This document shows, piece after piece, positions 1-7,827 of a stretch of DNA of 33,038 nt. Origin of the DNA: Bacteroidota bacterium (GTDB lineage Bacteria; Bacteroidota; Bacteroidia; Chitinophagales; Chitinophagaceae); contig CANKWR010000018.1 of the NCBI GenBank assembly GCA_947487525.1, positions 1 to 33,038 of the forward strand, written 5' to 3'. The notes beneath the pieces are model-generated. The model made no database searches, was not told where the DNA came from, and was given only the letters and a program-made list of their open reading frames with translations. Position 1 is the stretch's first letter; each line of letters starts with the position of its first letter. Both the position numbers and the translations under genes were made by a program.

Positions 1-1624
1 ATCCGTATTAATTGTAGGTTCTGGACCCATCATAATTGGACAAGCCTGCGAATTTGATTATTCTGGTTCACAAGCAGCCCGTTCCTTAAGAGAGGAAGGA
101 ATTAAAGTAATTTTAATTAATAGTAATCCGGCGACGATTATGACGGATCCGATGATGGCTGATAAAGTGTATTTATTGCCATTGACCATTGATAGTATCG
201 AACAAATTTTACAAGAGAATCAAATTGATGCAGTACTTCCCACCATGGGCGGACAAACTGCATTGAACCTTTGTAAGGAAGCCGATGAACTAGGAATATG
301 GGAACAATATAATTGTAGAATGATTGGCGTGGACGTGGCTGCAATTAATACCGCAGAAGACAGAGAAAAGTTTAGGCAGTTGATGGTGCAAATTGGAATG
401 GCAGTGGCACCAAGTCAGGTAGCAAATAGTTTTTTAGAAGGAAAAGAAATTGCACAAAGAATAGGATTTCCATTGGTGATTCGTCCATCATTTACTTTAG
501 GCGGAACAGGGGGAGGATTTGTACATGATGCAAGTGAATTAGATGCTGCATTAGAAAAAGGATTGAAAGCTTCTCCGATGCATGAAGTGTTGGTAGAGAA
601 AGCAGTATTGGGATGGAAAGAATATGAATTAGAATTATTAAGAGACCAAGCAGACAACGTTGTAATTATATGTACCGTTGAAAACTTGGATCCAATGGGT
701 GTGCATACTGGTGATTCCATTACGGTAGCACCAGCAATGACATTGAGCGATACCGCTTTCCAAGAAATGCGCAACAAAGCAATGCTCATGATGCGTAGTT
801 TAGGAAATTTTTCTGGAGGATGTAATGTACAGTTTGCATTAAACCCAGCCACCGAAGAATTAATTGCAGTGGAAATTAATCCACGTGTATCTCGTTCCTC
901 TGCTTTAGCTTCTAAAGCAACAGGCTACCCAATTGCAAAAATTGCGGCGAAGTTGGCAATTGGATACCATTTAGATGAATTAAAAAATCAAATTACCCAA
1001 ACCACTTCAGCATATTTTGAGCCTGCATTAGATTATGTAATTGTAAAAGTACCACGTTGGAACTTTGATAAATTTAAAGGGGCCAACGATACCTTAGGAC
1101 TACAAATGAAAAGTGTGGGTGAAGTAATGGCTATTGGCCGCAGCTTTACCGAGGCCATTCAAAAAGCTTGTCAAAGTTTAGAGAATGAAGCCATTGGTTT
1201 GGGCTATTACGGAAAGAGTTTAATGAAGAACGAAGAGTTGATGGAATACATCAAGACACCAAAATGGGATCGTATCTTCCGAATTAAAGATGCATTAATG
1301 CAGGGCTCAACGGTGCGTTCCATTGCGGCTGCAACAGGTATTGATAATTGGTTCTTATATCAAATCAGAATCATCTGTGATATTGAAAAAGAATTATTGA
1401 AGCACACCTTAGAAAGTTTACCCACTGAAACTTTAAAAGAAGCAAAGAAGCATGGCTTTAGCGATATGCAAATTGCAAAACTATTGCATGGCAATACCAA
1501 TGACGATGCAGTATATGAAAAGCGAAAAGCATTGGGAATTACCAGGGTATATAAAATGGTAGATACTTGCAGTGCCGAGTTTGAAGCAAAGACACCCTAT
1601 TTCTATTCCACATTCGAAAACTAA
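1..1624 (+). CDS. carB: Carbamoyl-phosphate synthase large subunit, N-terminal half only (5' partial)
   Basis: The frame is open from base 2 and begins SVLIVGSGPIIIGQACEFDY, so only about ten N-terminal residues lie outside the window. It matches the carboxyphosphate half of CarB: INSNPATIMTDP, LPTMGGQTALN, RPSFTLGGTGGG, GWKEYELE, VHTGDSITVAP and EINPRVSRSSALASKATG, then the oligomerisation domain. In the family this half phosphorylates bicarbonate and then carbamate precursors for pyrimidine and arginine synthesis. The protein stops at VDTCSAEFEAKTPYFYSTFEN followed by TAA, which corresponds to about residue 550 of the roughly 1070-residue E. coli enzyme. That is exactly the linker before the second ATP-grasp half. 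No CarB sequence follows in any frame before the transketolase gene. I infer a split carB, with the second half encoded elsewhere; a deletion is the alternative. Confidence 0.93.
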   Translation, partial: SVLIVGSGPIIIGQACEFDYSGSQAARSLREEGIKVILINSNPATIMTDPMMADKVYLLPLTIDSIEQILQENQIDAVLPTMGGQTALNLCKEADELGIWEQYNCRMIGVDVAAINTAEDREKFRQLMVQIGMAVAPSQVANSFLEGKEIAQRIGFPLVIRPSFTLGGTGGGFVHDASELDAALEKGLKASPMHEVLVEKAVLGWKEYELELLRDQADNVVIICTVENLDPMGVHTGDSITVAPAMTLSDTAFQEMRNKAMLMMRSLGNFSGGCNVQFALNPATEELIAVEINPRVSRSSALASKATGYPIAKIAAKLAIGYHLDELKNQITQTTSAYFEPALDYVIVKVPRWNFDKFKGANDTLGLQMKSVGEVMAIGRSFTEAIQKACQSLENEAIGLGYYGKSLMKNEELMEYIKTPKWDRIFRIKDALMQGSTVRSIAAATGIDNWFLYQIRIICDIEKELLKHTLESLPTETLKEAKKHGFSDMQIAKLLHGNTNDDAVYEKRKALGITRVYKMVDTCSAEFEAKTPYFYSTFEN

Positions 1625-1684
1625 ATTAAACTGTAAAAAGTAATTTAAATTTTTTCAAAGCGATTAACGCACAACCTATATCTT

Positions 1685-2650
1685 ATGAACGTAAAAGACA
1701 TTGTAGCACAAAACGAAAAAGAAACCAGGGCTGGATTTGGGGATGGTATTTTAGAAATTGCTAGAGAAAATAAAGACGTTGTCGTTTTAACGGCAGACTT
1801 AGCAGGGTCATTTAAGTTAGGTCCATTGATGAAAGAAATGCCGGATCGTTTTATTGAAGTGGGTATTGCAGAAGCCAATATGATTGGCATTGCTGCTGGC
1901 TTAACCATTGGCGGTAAAATTCCTTATACAACCACCTTTGCAGGATTTAGTACGGGTCGTGTGTATGATCAAATTAGACAATCGGTTGCCTACTCTGACA
2001 AGAATGTAAAAATCTGTGCATCTCATGCAGGATTAACATTGGGAGAAGACGGTGCAACACATCAAATATTAGAGGACATTGGACTTATGAAAATGTTACC
2101 AGGCATGACCGTAATTGTGCCTTGTGATTATAACCAAACAAAAGCGGCAACCAAAGCAATTGCTAGTTACCATGGACCCGTGTACTTACGTTTTGGTCGT
2201 CCAAAATGGCCCAACTTTACAAAAGAAGACGGATCCGACTTTGTAATTGGTAAAGCACAAATATTAGCCGAAGGAACCGATGTAACGATTATTGCATGTG
2301 GTCACTTAGTGTGGAAAGCGATTGAGGCAGGCAAGCAATTAGAAGCAGAAGGAATTAGTGTAGAAGTAATCAACTTACATACGATTAAGCCGTTGGATGA
2401 AGCTGCTATTATAAAGAGCTTACAAAAAACAGGCTGTGTAGTTACCGCCGAAGAACATAATATTATTGGAGGTATGGGAGATGTAGTTGCACAAGTTGCT
2501 GCAAAAAATTGTCCAGTACCACAGGAGTATGTGGGAACCAAAGATACTTTTGGAGAAAGCGGAACACCGAATCAATTGTTAACGAAGTACGGATTAGATG
2601 CAGTGAACATTGTAGAAGCTGCAAAGAAAGTAATTGCACGTAAGGGATAA
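1685..2650 (+). CDS. Transketolase C-terminal subunit (split transketolase)
   Basis: The 321-residue protein corresponds to the pyrimidine-binding and C-terminal domains of transketolase/DXS-type enzymes. The pyr domain (roughly residues 10-170) contains VLTADLAGS, EVGIAEANMIGIAAGL and GEDGATHQILEDIGLM. The C-terminal domain (from about 190) contains VVTAEEHNIIGGMGD. Split transketolases are common in bacteria, and this half pairs with a separate TPP-binding N-terminal subunit to transfer two-carbon ketol units in the pentose phosphate pathway. The N-terminal partner is not adjacent: the upstream gene is the carB half. ATG at 1685 starts just before the conserved region. Cotranscription with carB over 60 bp is possible. 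An intrinsic terminator follows. Confidence 0.92.
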   Translation: MNVKDIVAQNEKETRAGFGDGILEIARENKDVVVLTADLAGSFKLGPLMKEMPDRFIEVGIAEANMIGIAAGLTIGGKIPYTTTFAGFSTGRVYDQIRQSVAYSDKNVKICASHAGLTLGEDGATHQILEDIGLMKMLPGMTVIVPCDYNQTKAATKAIASYHGPVYLRFGRPKWPNFTKEDGSDFVIGKAQILAEGTDVTIIACGHLVWKAIEAGKQLEAEGISVEVINLHTIKPLDEAAIIKSLQKTGCVVTAEEHNIIGGMGDVVAQVAAKNCPVPQEYVGTKDTFGESGTPNQLLTKYGLDAVNIVEAAKKVIARKG

Positions 2651-2675
2651 GTTTAGTTCAAAAATATAACCTATT

Positions 2676-2709
2676 AAAAAAGAGTCTCAACAAGGAGACT
2701 CTTTTTTTT
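2676..2709 (+). terminator. Intrinsic terminator after transketolase gene
   Basis: An 8-bp stem AGAGTCTC/GAGACTCT (2681-2688 with 2695-2702) with a six-base loop is preceded by an A-run and followed by a run of T. The A-run on the left means it could also stop minus-strand transcription from pdxH. Confidence 0.85.
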
Positions 2710-2774
2710 AAATCATAAGAGTGGAAATTATTTATTATTTATATTTCAACAAAAAAATTATAAATAATGCTATG

Positions 2775-3419
2775 CTAAGGCGCCAAGCGCAGTTTAGTCC
2801 AACTATGATGCTCATTCAATGTATACTGTAATCGGTCGTGTAAGCGAGAGCTCCTACCCTGCCAAAACTCAATACTAGTAGGATGCACAATGTATCCGCC
2901 CCAATGTGGAGGCAAGGGAACATTGCCCTCTTTGTACTTTTCTAGATTGGCCTGCATCAATTCCTCTAAATAGGCTCTATTGGGAATTACCTGACTTTGC
3001 GGTGAAGTCCAAGCGCCCACTTGACTACCTAAAGGACGGGAATGAAAATATTGTTCGCTCTCCTCGGTACTTATTTTTTTTATTGTTCCGCTAATGCGCA
3101 CCTGACGCTCTAATTCTTTCCAGAAAAAATTCATAGCCACAATGGGATGTGCTGCAATTTCTTTTCCTTTATTGCTATCATAGTTAGTGAAAAAAACAAA
3201 ACCCGCTGGGGTAAATCCTTTTAATAAAACCACACGAGCTGCAGGCGCACCATTCAACGCAATAGTAGATAAGGTAAAGGCGTTCACTTCGTCAATATTG
3301 CTTTGTATCGCTTCCTCCCACCAATGACCAAATTGATCCATTGGATTGGCTGATGTTGAAGCTTCGTCCAGGGAAGCCAATTGGTAGTCTCTTCTAATGC
3401 TGGATATATCTCTATTCAT
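2775..3419 (-). CDS. pdxH: Pyridoxamine 5'-phosphate oxidase
   Basis: This FMN-dependent oxidase converts PNP and PMP to pyridoxal 5'-phosphate. Family motifs run the length of the protein: ARVVLLKGF, GFVFFTNYDSNKGKEI, FFWKELERQVRISGTI, YFHSRPLGSQVGAW, VPLPPHWGGY, IEFWQGRSSRLHDR and the terminal LRLAP. I start at MNRDISSIRRDYQL (214 residues), which matches the family N-terminus. An in-frame ATG 11 codons upstream (3452) would add residues with no family counterpart. It lies 71 bp downstream of ctaA on the same strand and may be read from the same promoter. Confidence 0.93.
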   Translation of the reverse strand: MNRDISSIRRDYQLASLDEASTSANPMDQFGHWWEEAIQSNIDEVNAFTLSTIALNGAPAARVVLLKGFTPAGFVFFTNYDSNKGKEIAAHPIVAMNFFWKELERQVRISGTIKKISTEESEQYFHSRPLGSQVGAWTSPQSQVIPNRAYLEELMQANLEKYKEGNVPLPPHWGGYIVHPTSIEFWQGRSSRLHDRLQYTLNEHHSWTKLRLAP

Positions 3420-3490
3420 GGTATTCTTTTTATCTTTTAATTCAATCAACAATTACTTAATCATGTTATGCTTGAAATAAAGTTGATGCA

Positions 3491-4579
3491 CTATTTAATT
3501 TCTTTGGTAGCATAAATAATATTCACCACACTCAATAATAATAACATACCCACCAATTGATGTATTTGTGCAAACCATTCAAAACCCGACCAAACACCAG
3601 GAACAATATGAACACTGGAAAGGACCGTCAACACACCTAATAACACCTGAATGCCCACCAATACAATGGGCAACATTTTTACTTTAGTCCAAAATGAGTT
3701 TGCTCTTAATTTTTTCATTTGCAAAGTCCAATAAACAATCAAGGCCAATAAAATATAAGCAAGACCTCTATGTACAAAATGAATCCAAATAGTATTGTTC
3801 ACTGCATTCAAAAATAAACCGTCCTTACTTGTAAGTCCTGCAGGTATCCATTGTCCATTTATTCTAGGCCAAGTGCTCGCCACATTGGCTGCTTTATGCC
3901 CAGCCATTAAAGCGCCATAAATTAATTGAAAAAATAAAATAACCATAATCACCCAAGCCCATTGACGAATGCGCACAAGCTTGTTTTGTGCTTCGATACT
4001 TACCGAGGAGGTATTAATCGCATTGGCTTTTAAAGACAAAGCAAACCAATAGGTATAGGACAATAAACCCAATGCAAAAATAAAATGAAGTGCTAAGCGC
4101 GTAGGTTTAACATAGACAGCATCCCCTTCGAGTCCACTCGCTACCATAATCCAACCAATGGCCCCTTGCAACGCACCTAATAAAAACAACACCACTAAAG
4201 GTTTAATCATGGAAGGTTTAAAGTATTTTTTTATAATAAAATAAAAAAACCCAATGGCAAACACCATTCCGATTGTTCTTGCCCATAAACGGTGAAACCA
4301 TTCCCAAAAAAAGATGAATTTGAAATTAGTTAAAGTAAAATCAAAGTTCAATAGCTGAAACTGGGGGGTCGTTTTATATTTTGTAAATAATTCCTGCCAC
4401 TGTGCCTCACTCATGGGAGGCAAGGTACCCGTGACAATATCCCATTCGGTAATGGAAAGGCCGCTGCCTGTTAAACGCGTAATACCCCCTAGGGCAATTT
4501 GAATCACGGTCATTCCCACTCCAAGTAAAAGCCAATTGGCCACTGCTTTGGACTTTTGATCATTAAACGCTATACTCAT
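3491..4579 (-). CDS. ctaA: Heme A synthase (COX15/CtaA family)
   Basis: This multi-pass membrane protein oxidises the C8 methyl of heme O to give heme A for cytochrome oxidase. About eight membrane segments are visible, with the signature GGITRLTGSGLSITEW near the N-terminus and the likely heme-ligand histidines in WEWFHRLWAR, ALHFIFALG, WIHFVHRGLAY and QIHQLVGMLL. I chose MSIAFNDQKSK as start (362 residues). The open frame extends 15 codons upstream to 4624, but a promoter match at 4603-4635 predicts a transcript beginning near 4597, downstream of that earlier ATG. The oxidase it serves is encoded at the other end of the window. rnhB diverges from it. Confidence 0.92.
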   Translation of the reverse strand: MSIAFNDQKSKAVANWLLLGVGMTVIQIALGGITRLTGSGLSITEWDIVTGTLPPMSEAQWQELFTKYKTTPQFQLLNFDFTLTNFKFIFFWEWFHRLWARTIGMVFAIGFFYFIIKKYFKPSMIKPLVVLFLLGALQGAIGWIMVASGLEGDAVYVKPTRLALHFIFALGLLSYTYWFALSLKANAINTSSVSIEAQNKLVRIRQWAWVIMVILFFQLIYGALMAGHKAANVASTWPRINGQWIPAGLTSKDGLFLNAVNNTIWIHFVHRGLAYILLALIVYWTLQMKKLRANSFWTKVKMLPIVLVGIQVLLGVLTVLSSVHIVPGVWSGFEWFAQIHQLVGMLLLLSVVNIIYATKEIK

Positions 4580-4602
4580 TATCAATACAATTGAATAGAG
4601 CA

Positions 4603-4635
4603 CAAAGGTACTAAGTAAACCCATTGGGTAGCCAA
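4603..4635 (-). promoter_or_regulatory. Predicted promoter of ctaA
   Basis: On the minus strand TACCTTTG (4610-4603) matches the Bacteroidota -7 consensus TAnnTTTG, with TTG (4635-4633) 22 bp upstream. The expected start of transcription lies near 4597 and supports the ATG at 4579 for ctaA. Confidence 0.55.
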
Positions 4636-4696
4636 TACAATAGTGGAAAAGAGAGAATGATTTTGGTTTGTGAAAAAGAAATGAGAAATTTACAAA

Positions 4697-5293
4697 GTGC
4701 TATTAAACGCTTATCAAGATAAAGAAATAGAAGCCGGCTGCGATGAAGCGGGCCGTGGATGTTATGCAGGTCCGGTGTTTGCAGCAGCTGTGATACTTCC
4801 TGCCAATTTTTACCATCCATTGTTAAACGATAGTAAGAAACTCACTGAAAAACAAAGGCAGGAACTGGAGCCCATCATTAAGGAAAATGCGATTGCCTGG
4901 GCGATTGCTTCACAAACGGCTGCTGAAATAGACGCTTCCAATATTTTAAAGGCCTCTATAAAATGTATGCATTTGGCCTTGAATCAGTTAAAAAAGCGGC
5001 CAAAATTTATAGCCATTGATGGAAATCGATTTTATCCTTATAAAAAAATACCGCATCAAACCATTGTAAAAGGAGATGGCAAATACGCCCATATTGCAGC
5101 AGCGAGTATTCTAGCCAAAACAGCAAGGGATGCCTACATGGAAGCTGCACATTTGCAATACCCGAAATATGGTTGGGATAAAAATAAAGGATACGGCACG
5201 GCAATGCATAGAGCTGCTATTGAAAAGCATGGACTCTGTTTTGAACACCGTAAAAGTTTTAAAATTTTACCACCACAGCTATGTATATTATAG
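4697..5293 (+). CDS. rnhB: Ribonuclease HII
   Basis: RNase HII cleaves the RNA strand of RNA-DNA hybrids and starts removal of single misincorporated ribonucleotides. The 198-residue protein has the acidic active site: D and E in GCDEAGRGCYAGPV, D in IDGN, and D in VKGDGKYAHIAAASILAK. It also has the C-terminal YPKYGWDKNKGYGTAMH and FEHRKSF motifs. The start is GTG: an in-frame TGA at 4682-4684 closes the frame upstream and no in-frame ATG precedes the conserved region. Divergent from ctaA. Confidence 0.93.
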   Translation: MLLNAYQDKEIEAGCDEAGRGCYAGPVFAAAVILPANFYHPLLNDSKKLTEKQRQELEPIIKENAIAWAIASQTAAEIDASNILKASIKCMHLALNQLKKRPKFIAIDGNRFYPYKKIPHQTIVKGDGKYAHIAAASILAKTARDAYMEAAHLQYPKYGWDKNKGYGTAMHRAAIEKHGLCFEHRKSFKILPPQLCIL

Positions 5294-5377
5294 CTATTGA
5301 TATTTTAGCCAAGGATGGATTGGTAATGACGCTAAAATAAAATGCTGATACAATAAGTAATTAAGCCATTTTTATAA

Positions 5378-5986
5378 CTAGTAATCCCAAGCTCCCAAAC
5401 CCTGTCTAATTACTTCATAAGTTTCACCAGTACAATCTACGACTGTGGAAGGAACCATTCCGCCTATTCCTCCATCTACTACCATATCAATTTGATTCCC
5501 CCAATGTTCGTAAATAATTTCAGGATCGGTATAATCTTCAACAGCCTCACCAGGAAAAGAAGCCGACAAAATAGGATGCCCTAAAGTTGTAATAATGGAT
5601 AGCGCAATATGGTTGTCGGGAATACGCAATCCAATTGTTTTCTTTTTGGATTGCAACATTTTAGGTACTTGCTTACTAGCAGGTAAAATAAAAGTAAAAG
5701 GTCCAGGCAAAGCTTTTTTCAAAATGCGAAACAAAGAATTGTCAATTGATTTAGCATATAAACTCAAATCGCTTAGGTCTGAGCATATGAAACTTAAATT
5801 TGCTTTTTCTGGATTTACTTTTTTAATGGCGCAAATTTTCTCAATTGCTTCTGGATGAAAAATATCACAACCCAACCCATAGATAGTATCAGTGGGATAA
5901 GCAATAATACCGCCGTTTTCTAAACAATCTTTTACCATTGAAAGTTGTCTAGCTTGTGGATTGTCTGGATGAATACGAATTAGCAT
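5378..5986 (-). CDS. YciO-type Sua5/YrdC family protein (putative L-threonylcarbamoyladenylate synthase)
   Basis: The 202-residue protein has the YrdC fold motifs GGIIAYPTDTIYGLGCD, ICAIKKVNPEK, LPGPFTFILPAS, KTIGLRIPDNHIA and PSTVVDCTGE. The N-terminal IHPDNPQAR and the overall length resemble E. coli YciO more than TsaC or Sua5. Sua5/TsaC enzymes make threonylcarbamoyl-AMP for the t6A37 modification of ANN-decoding tRNAs. Whether YciO-type members do this in vivo is less certain, so I give no symbol. A -7-like element TACTTTTG (6007-6000, minus strand) lies 14 bp before the ATG. Confidence 0.85.
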   Translation of the reverse strand: MLIRIHPDNPQARQLSMVKDCLENGGIIAYPTDTIYGLGCDIFHPEAIEKICAIKKVNPEKANLSFICSDLSDLSLYAKSIDNSLFRILKKALPGPFTFILPASKQVPKMLQSKKKTIGLRIPDNHIALSIITTLGHPILSASFPGEAVEDYTDPEIIYEHWGNQIDMVVDGGIGGMVPSTVVDCTGETYEVIRQGLGAWDY

Positions 5987-5999
5987 ATAGGATATAGTG

Positions 6000-6007
6000 C
6001 AAAAGTA
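6000..6007 (-). promoter_or_regulatory. -7-like element upstream of the YciO-type gene
   Basis: TACTTTTG on the minus strand matches TAnnTTTG and ends 14 bp before the ATG at 5986. No convincing -33 element is seen at the right distance (nearest TTG is 14 bp upstream), so support is limited. Confidence 0.35.
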
Positions 6008-6057
6008 CCCATTTTTATTACCAATTGATTAGGTTTTATTTGTATAAAACAAAGCCT

Positions 6058-6705
6058 ATGTTTAGCATTACGTATTTAGAGGAAAAAATATTAACGCGTA
6101 CTACGTTTCAGCTAGCCGTTGAAAAACAATCGGATTGTAAAGTCATATACAGTAGTGGAGACACTGAGGCGTTTATTCAATTTTTAGGAACGCAACAACA
6201 TCCACCCGACCTTTGTATCATTGCCGATTGTTTTCCTTATACTCAATTGGTTAAATTAATAAAAAAAATAAAAATCAATTCCAAGCATAGTTGTATTTTT
6301 TTAAAATCGGATGCAAAGTTTGTGAAAGGAATTTGTTTTCTTTTAAAAAATGGACTCAATGGATTTTTTTTTACCGATGAGCCCCTTATTGATTTAAAGC
6401 AAACAGTTCGAAGTCGAACAAAATATAATTTATCTGCTGATTGGTTAAAATTAATAACCAATAATAAGCTTGGTGAAATTCAAATACGTGAATTGCATTA
6501 TAACCAAAGTCCGCTTACACAAAATGAAATTGCCTTTATTCAGGCCTGTGCTAAAGACAATACCTATGAAGAGATTGCGATGGAGCTCAAAAAAAGCTTA
6601 GCCACTATTTACGGCTATCGCGATCGTGTATTTAAAAAGTTACAGGTAAAACAAAGGACCGCCATGGTAATGACGGCCCTTAAAAGAAATTATATTGATC
6701 TATAA
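6058..6705 (+). CDS. LuxR/NarL-type response regulator with degenerate receiver
   Basis: The C-terminal 65 residues form a LuxR-type helix-turn-helix (LTQNEIAFIQACAKDNTYEE, KKSLATIYGYRDRVFKKLQV). The N-terminal region has receiver-like length and strand pattern, but the aspartate pair of strand 1 appears as EE (YLEEKI). At the phosphorylation position, PDLCIIADCFP aligns Ala with the usual Asp, with an Asp one residue later. It may therefore respond without canonical phosphorylation (inference). I start at ATG 6058 (215 residues). The frame extends to a TTG at 6025, which would put extra residues before strand 1. No kinase gene is adjacent. Convergent with the KorB-like gene, 20 bp away. Confidence 0.8.
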   Translation: MFSITYLEEKILTRTTFQLAVEKQSDCKVIYSSGDTEAFIQFLGTQQHPPDLCIIADCFPYTQLVKLIKKIKINSKHSCIFLKSDAKFVKGICFLLKNGLNGFFFTDEPLIDLKQTVRSRTKYNLSADWLKLITNNKLGEIQIRELHYNQSPLTQNEIAFIQACAKDNTYEEIAMELKKSLATIYGYRDRVFKKLQVKQRTAMVMTALKRNYIDL

Positions 6706-6725
6706 AATGTAGCTAAATAAAGCGG

Positions 6726-7763
6726 CTATTTAATTTCCCAAGTCTCTCGACCGCGAATTAATTTATCCAAATCACCCGAACCTTTCACTAAGGATTCTTC
6801 CATCTGTAATGCCATCATATCCTCATAACAAGGACGGTCTACAGTAAAGAATACACCAAAGGGACGTGGGAATACCGCGCCTGGCTCAGATGGGTTGTCA
6901 AATAAACGCGTTAATATTTGTGCTTTGTAAAAATCTTTCTCGTCATGAATCCATAAATCATCTGCGCTATATTTTTCGCCAATGGTTACCACTTCAGGAC
7001 GCATGCCATCAAAGCGTAATCCAAGTTCACCATTTGCACCAAAAGTCAGTGGCTTCCCTTGCTCAAGAAATAAAGTATGTAAAGGCTTCGTTCCTTTCTC
7101 CGTAAATATTTCAAAAGCACCATCATTAAAGATGTTGCAGTTTTGATAAATTTCTAGAAAACTTGTTCCCTTATGTTGCTCTGCTCTTGTAATCATATAT
7201 TGCATATGCTTAGGATCACGATCCATGGTACGACCCACAAATGTGGCGTCTGCACCTAATGCCAAAGCAGCAGGATTAAATGGATGATCGATACTTCCCA
7301 TCGGAGTACTCTTCGTAATTTTATTCAACTCAGAAGTTGGCGAATATTGCCCTTTTGTTAAACCATAAATTTGGTTATTGAACACTAAGAAATTTACATT
7401 AAAATTTCTTCTTAACATGTGAATGGTATGGTTACCACCAATACTCATTGAATCACCATCGCCTGCAACAATCCACACACTTAGTTCAGGACGTGATGCT
7501 TTTAACCCACTCGCAATGGCTGTTGCGCGACCATGGATAGAGTGCATTCCATATGTGTTCATGTAATAAGGAAAACGACTACTACAACCAATGCCACTAA
7601 TAATGACAATATTTTCTTTAGGAACACCAATAGTTGGCATTACTTTTTGCACTTGCGCTAAAATAGAATAGTCACCACAGCCAGGGCACCAACGTACTTC
7701 TTGGTCAGATGCAAAATCCTTTGCGGTTAAAGGGGCTGCTTGTGCTAAAGTTTCTGTAGACAT
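6726..7763 (-). CDS. 2-oxoacid:ferredoxin oxidoreductase beta subunit (KorB-like)
   Basis: The beta subunit of 2-oxoglutarate/2-oxoacid:ferredoxin oxidoreductase binds TPP and a 4Fe-4S cluster for CoA-dependent oxidative decarboxylation. Visible motifs are VRWCPGCGDYSILAQ and SGIGCSSRFPYYMNTYG (cluster cysteines), SIHGRATAIASGLK, and the TPP motif AGDGDSMSIGGNH followed by VFNNQIYGLTKGQYSPTS. Length (345 residues) is normal. The alpha/gamma subunit that usually sits directly upstream is absent, and a glycosyltransferase gene is there instead. I use MSTETLAQ at 7763. The in-frame ATG at 7775 would leave a leader of only a few bases after the predicted promoter. Confidence 0.9.
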   Translation of the reverse strand: MSTETLAQAAPLTAKDFASDQEVRWCPGCGDYSILAQVQKVMPTIGVPKENIVIISGIGCSSRFPYYMNTYGMHSIHGRATAIASGLKASRPELSVWIVAGDGDSMSIGGNHTIHMLRRNFNVNFLVFNNQIYGLTKGQYSPTSELNKITKSTPMGSIDHPFNPAALALGADATFVGRTMDRDPKHMQYMITRAEQHKGTSFLEIYQNCNIFNDGAFEIFTEKGTKPLHTLFLEQGKPLTFGANGELGLRFDGMRPEVVTIGEKYSADDLWIHDEKDFYKAQILTRLFDNPSEPGAVFPRPFGVFFTVDRPCYEDMMALQMEESLVKGSGDLDKLIRGRETWEIK

Positions 7764-7783
7764 ACACTCATTCATTTAGGGTA

Positions 7784-7812
7784 CAAAATTACGTAAATAC
7801 AAGGTTCAACAA
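7784..7812 (-). promoter_or_regulatory. Predicted promoter of the KorB-like gene
   Basis: On the minus strand TAATTTTG (7791-7784) fits TAnnTTTG exactly, with TTG (7812-7810) 18 bp upstream. Transcription should begin near 7779, so this gene is probably not dependent on the glycosyltransferase promoter. Confidence 0.5.
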
Positions 7813-7827
7813 GCAATTATTTAGTGC

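Noticed and set aside
415..852. Long minus-strand open frame opposite carB
   Set aside because: It is antisense to conserved CarB motifs and its translation has no recognisable features. The same holds for other frames opposite the acyl-CoA dehydrogenase, the Moco subunit, trmB and the oxidase genes.
4611..4820. Minus-strand open frame overlapping the start of rnhB
   Set aside because: It is antisense to the conserved RNase HII N-terminus and has no family features.
5277..5295. Terminator hairpin at the end of rnhB
   Set aside because: AGCTAT/ATAGCT can pair but the stem is short and AT-rich, overlaps the coding end, and lacks a T-tract.
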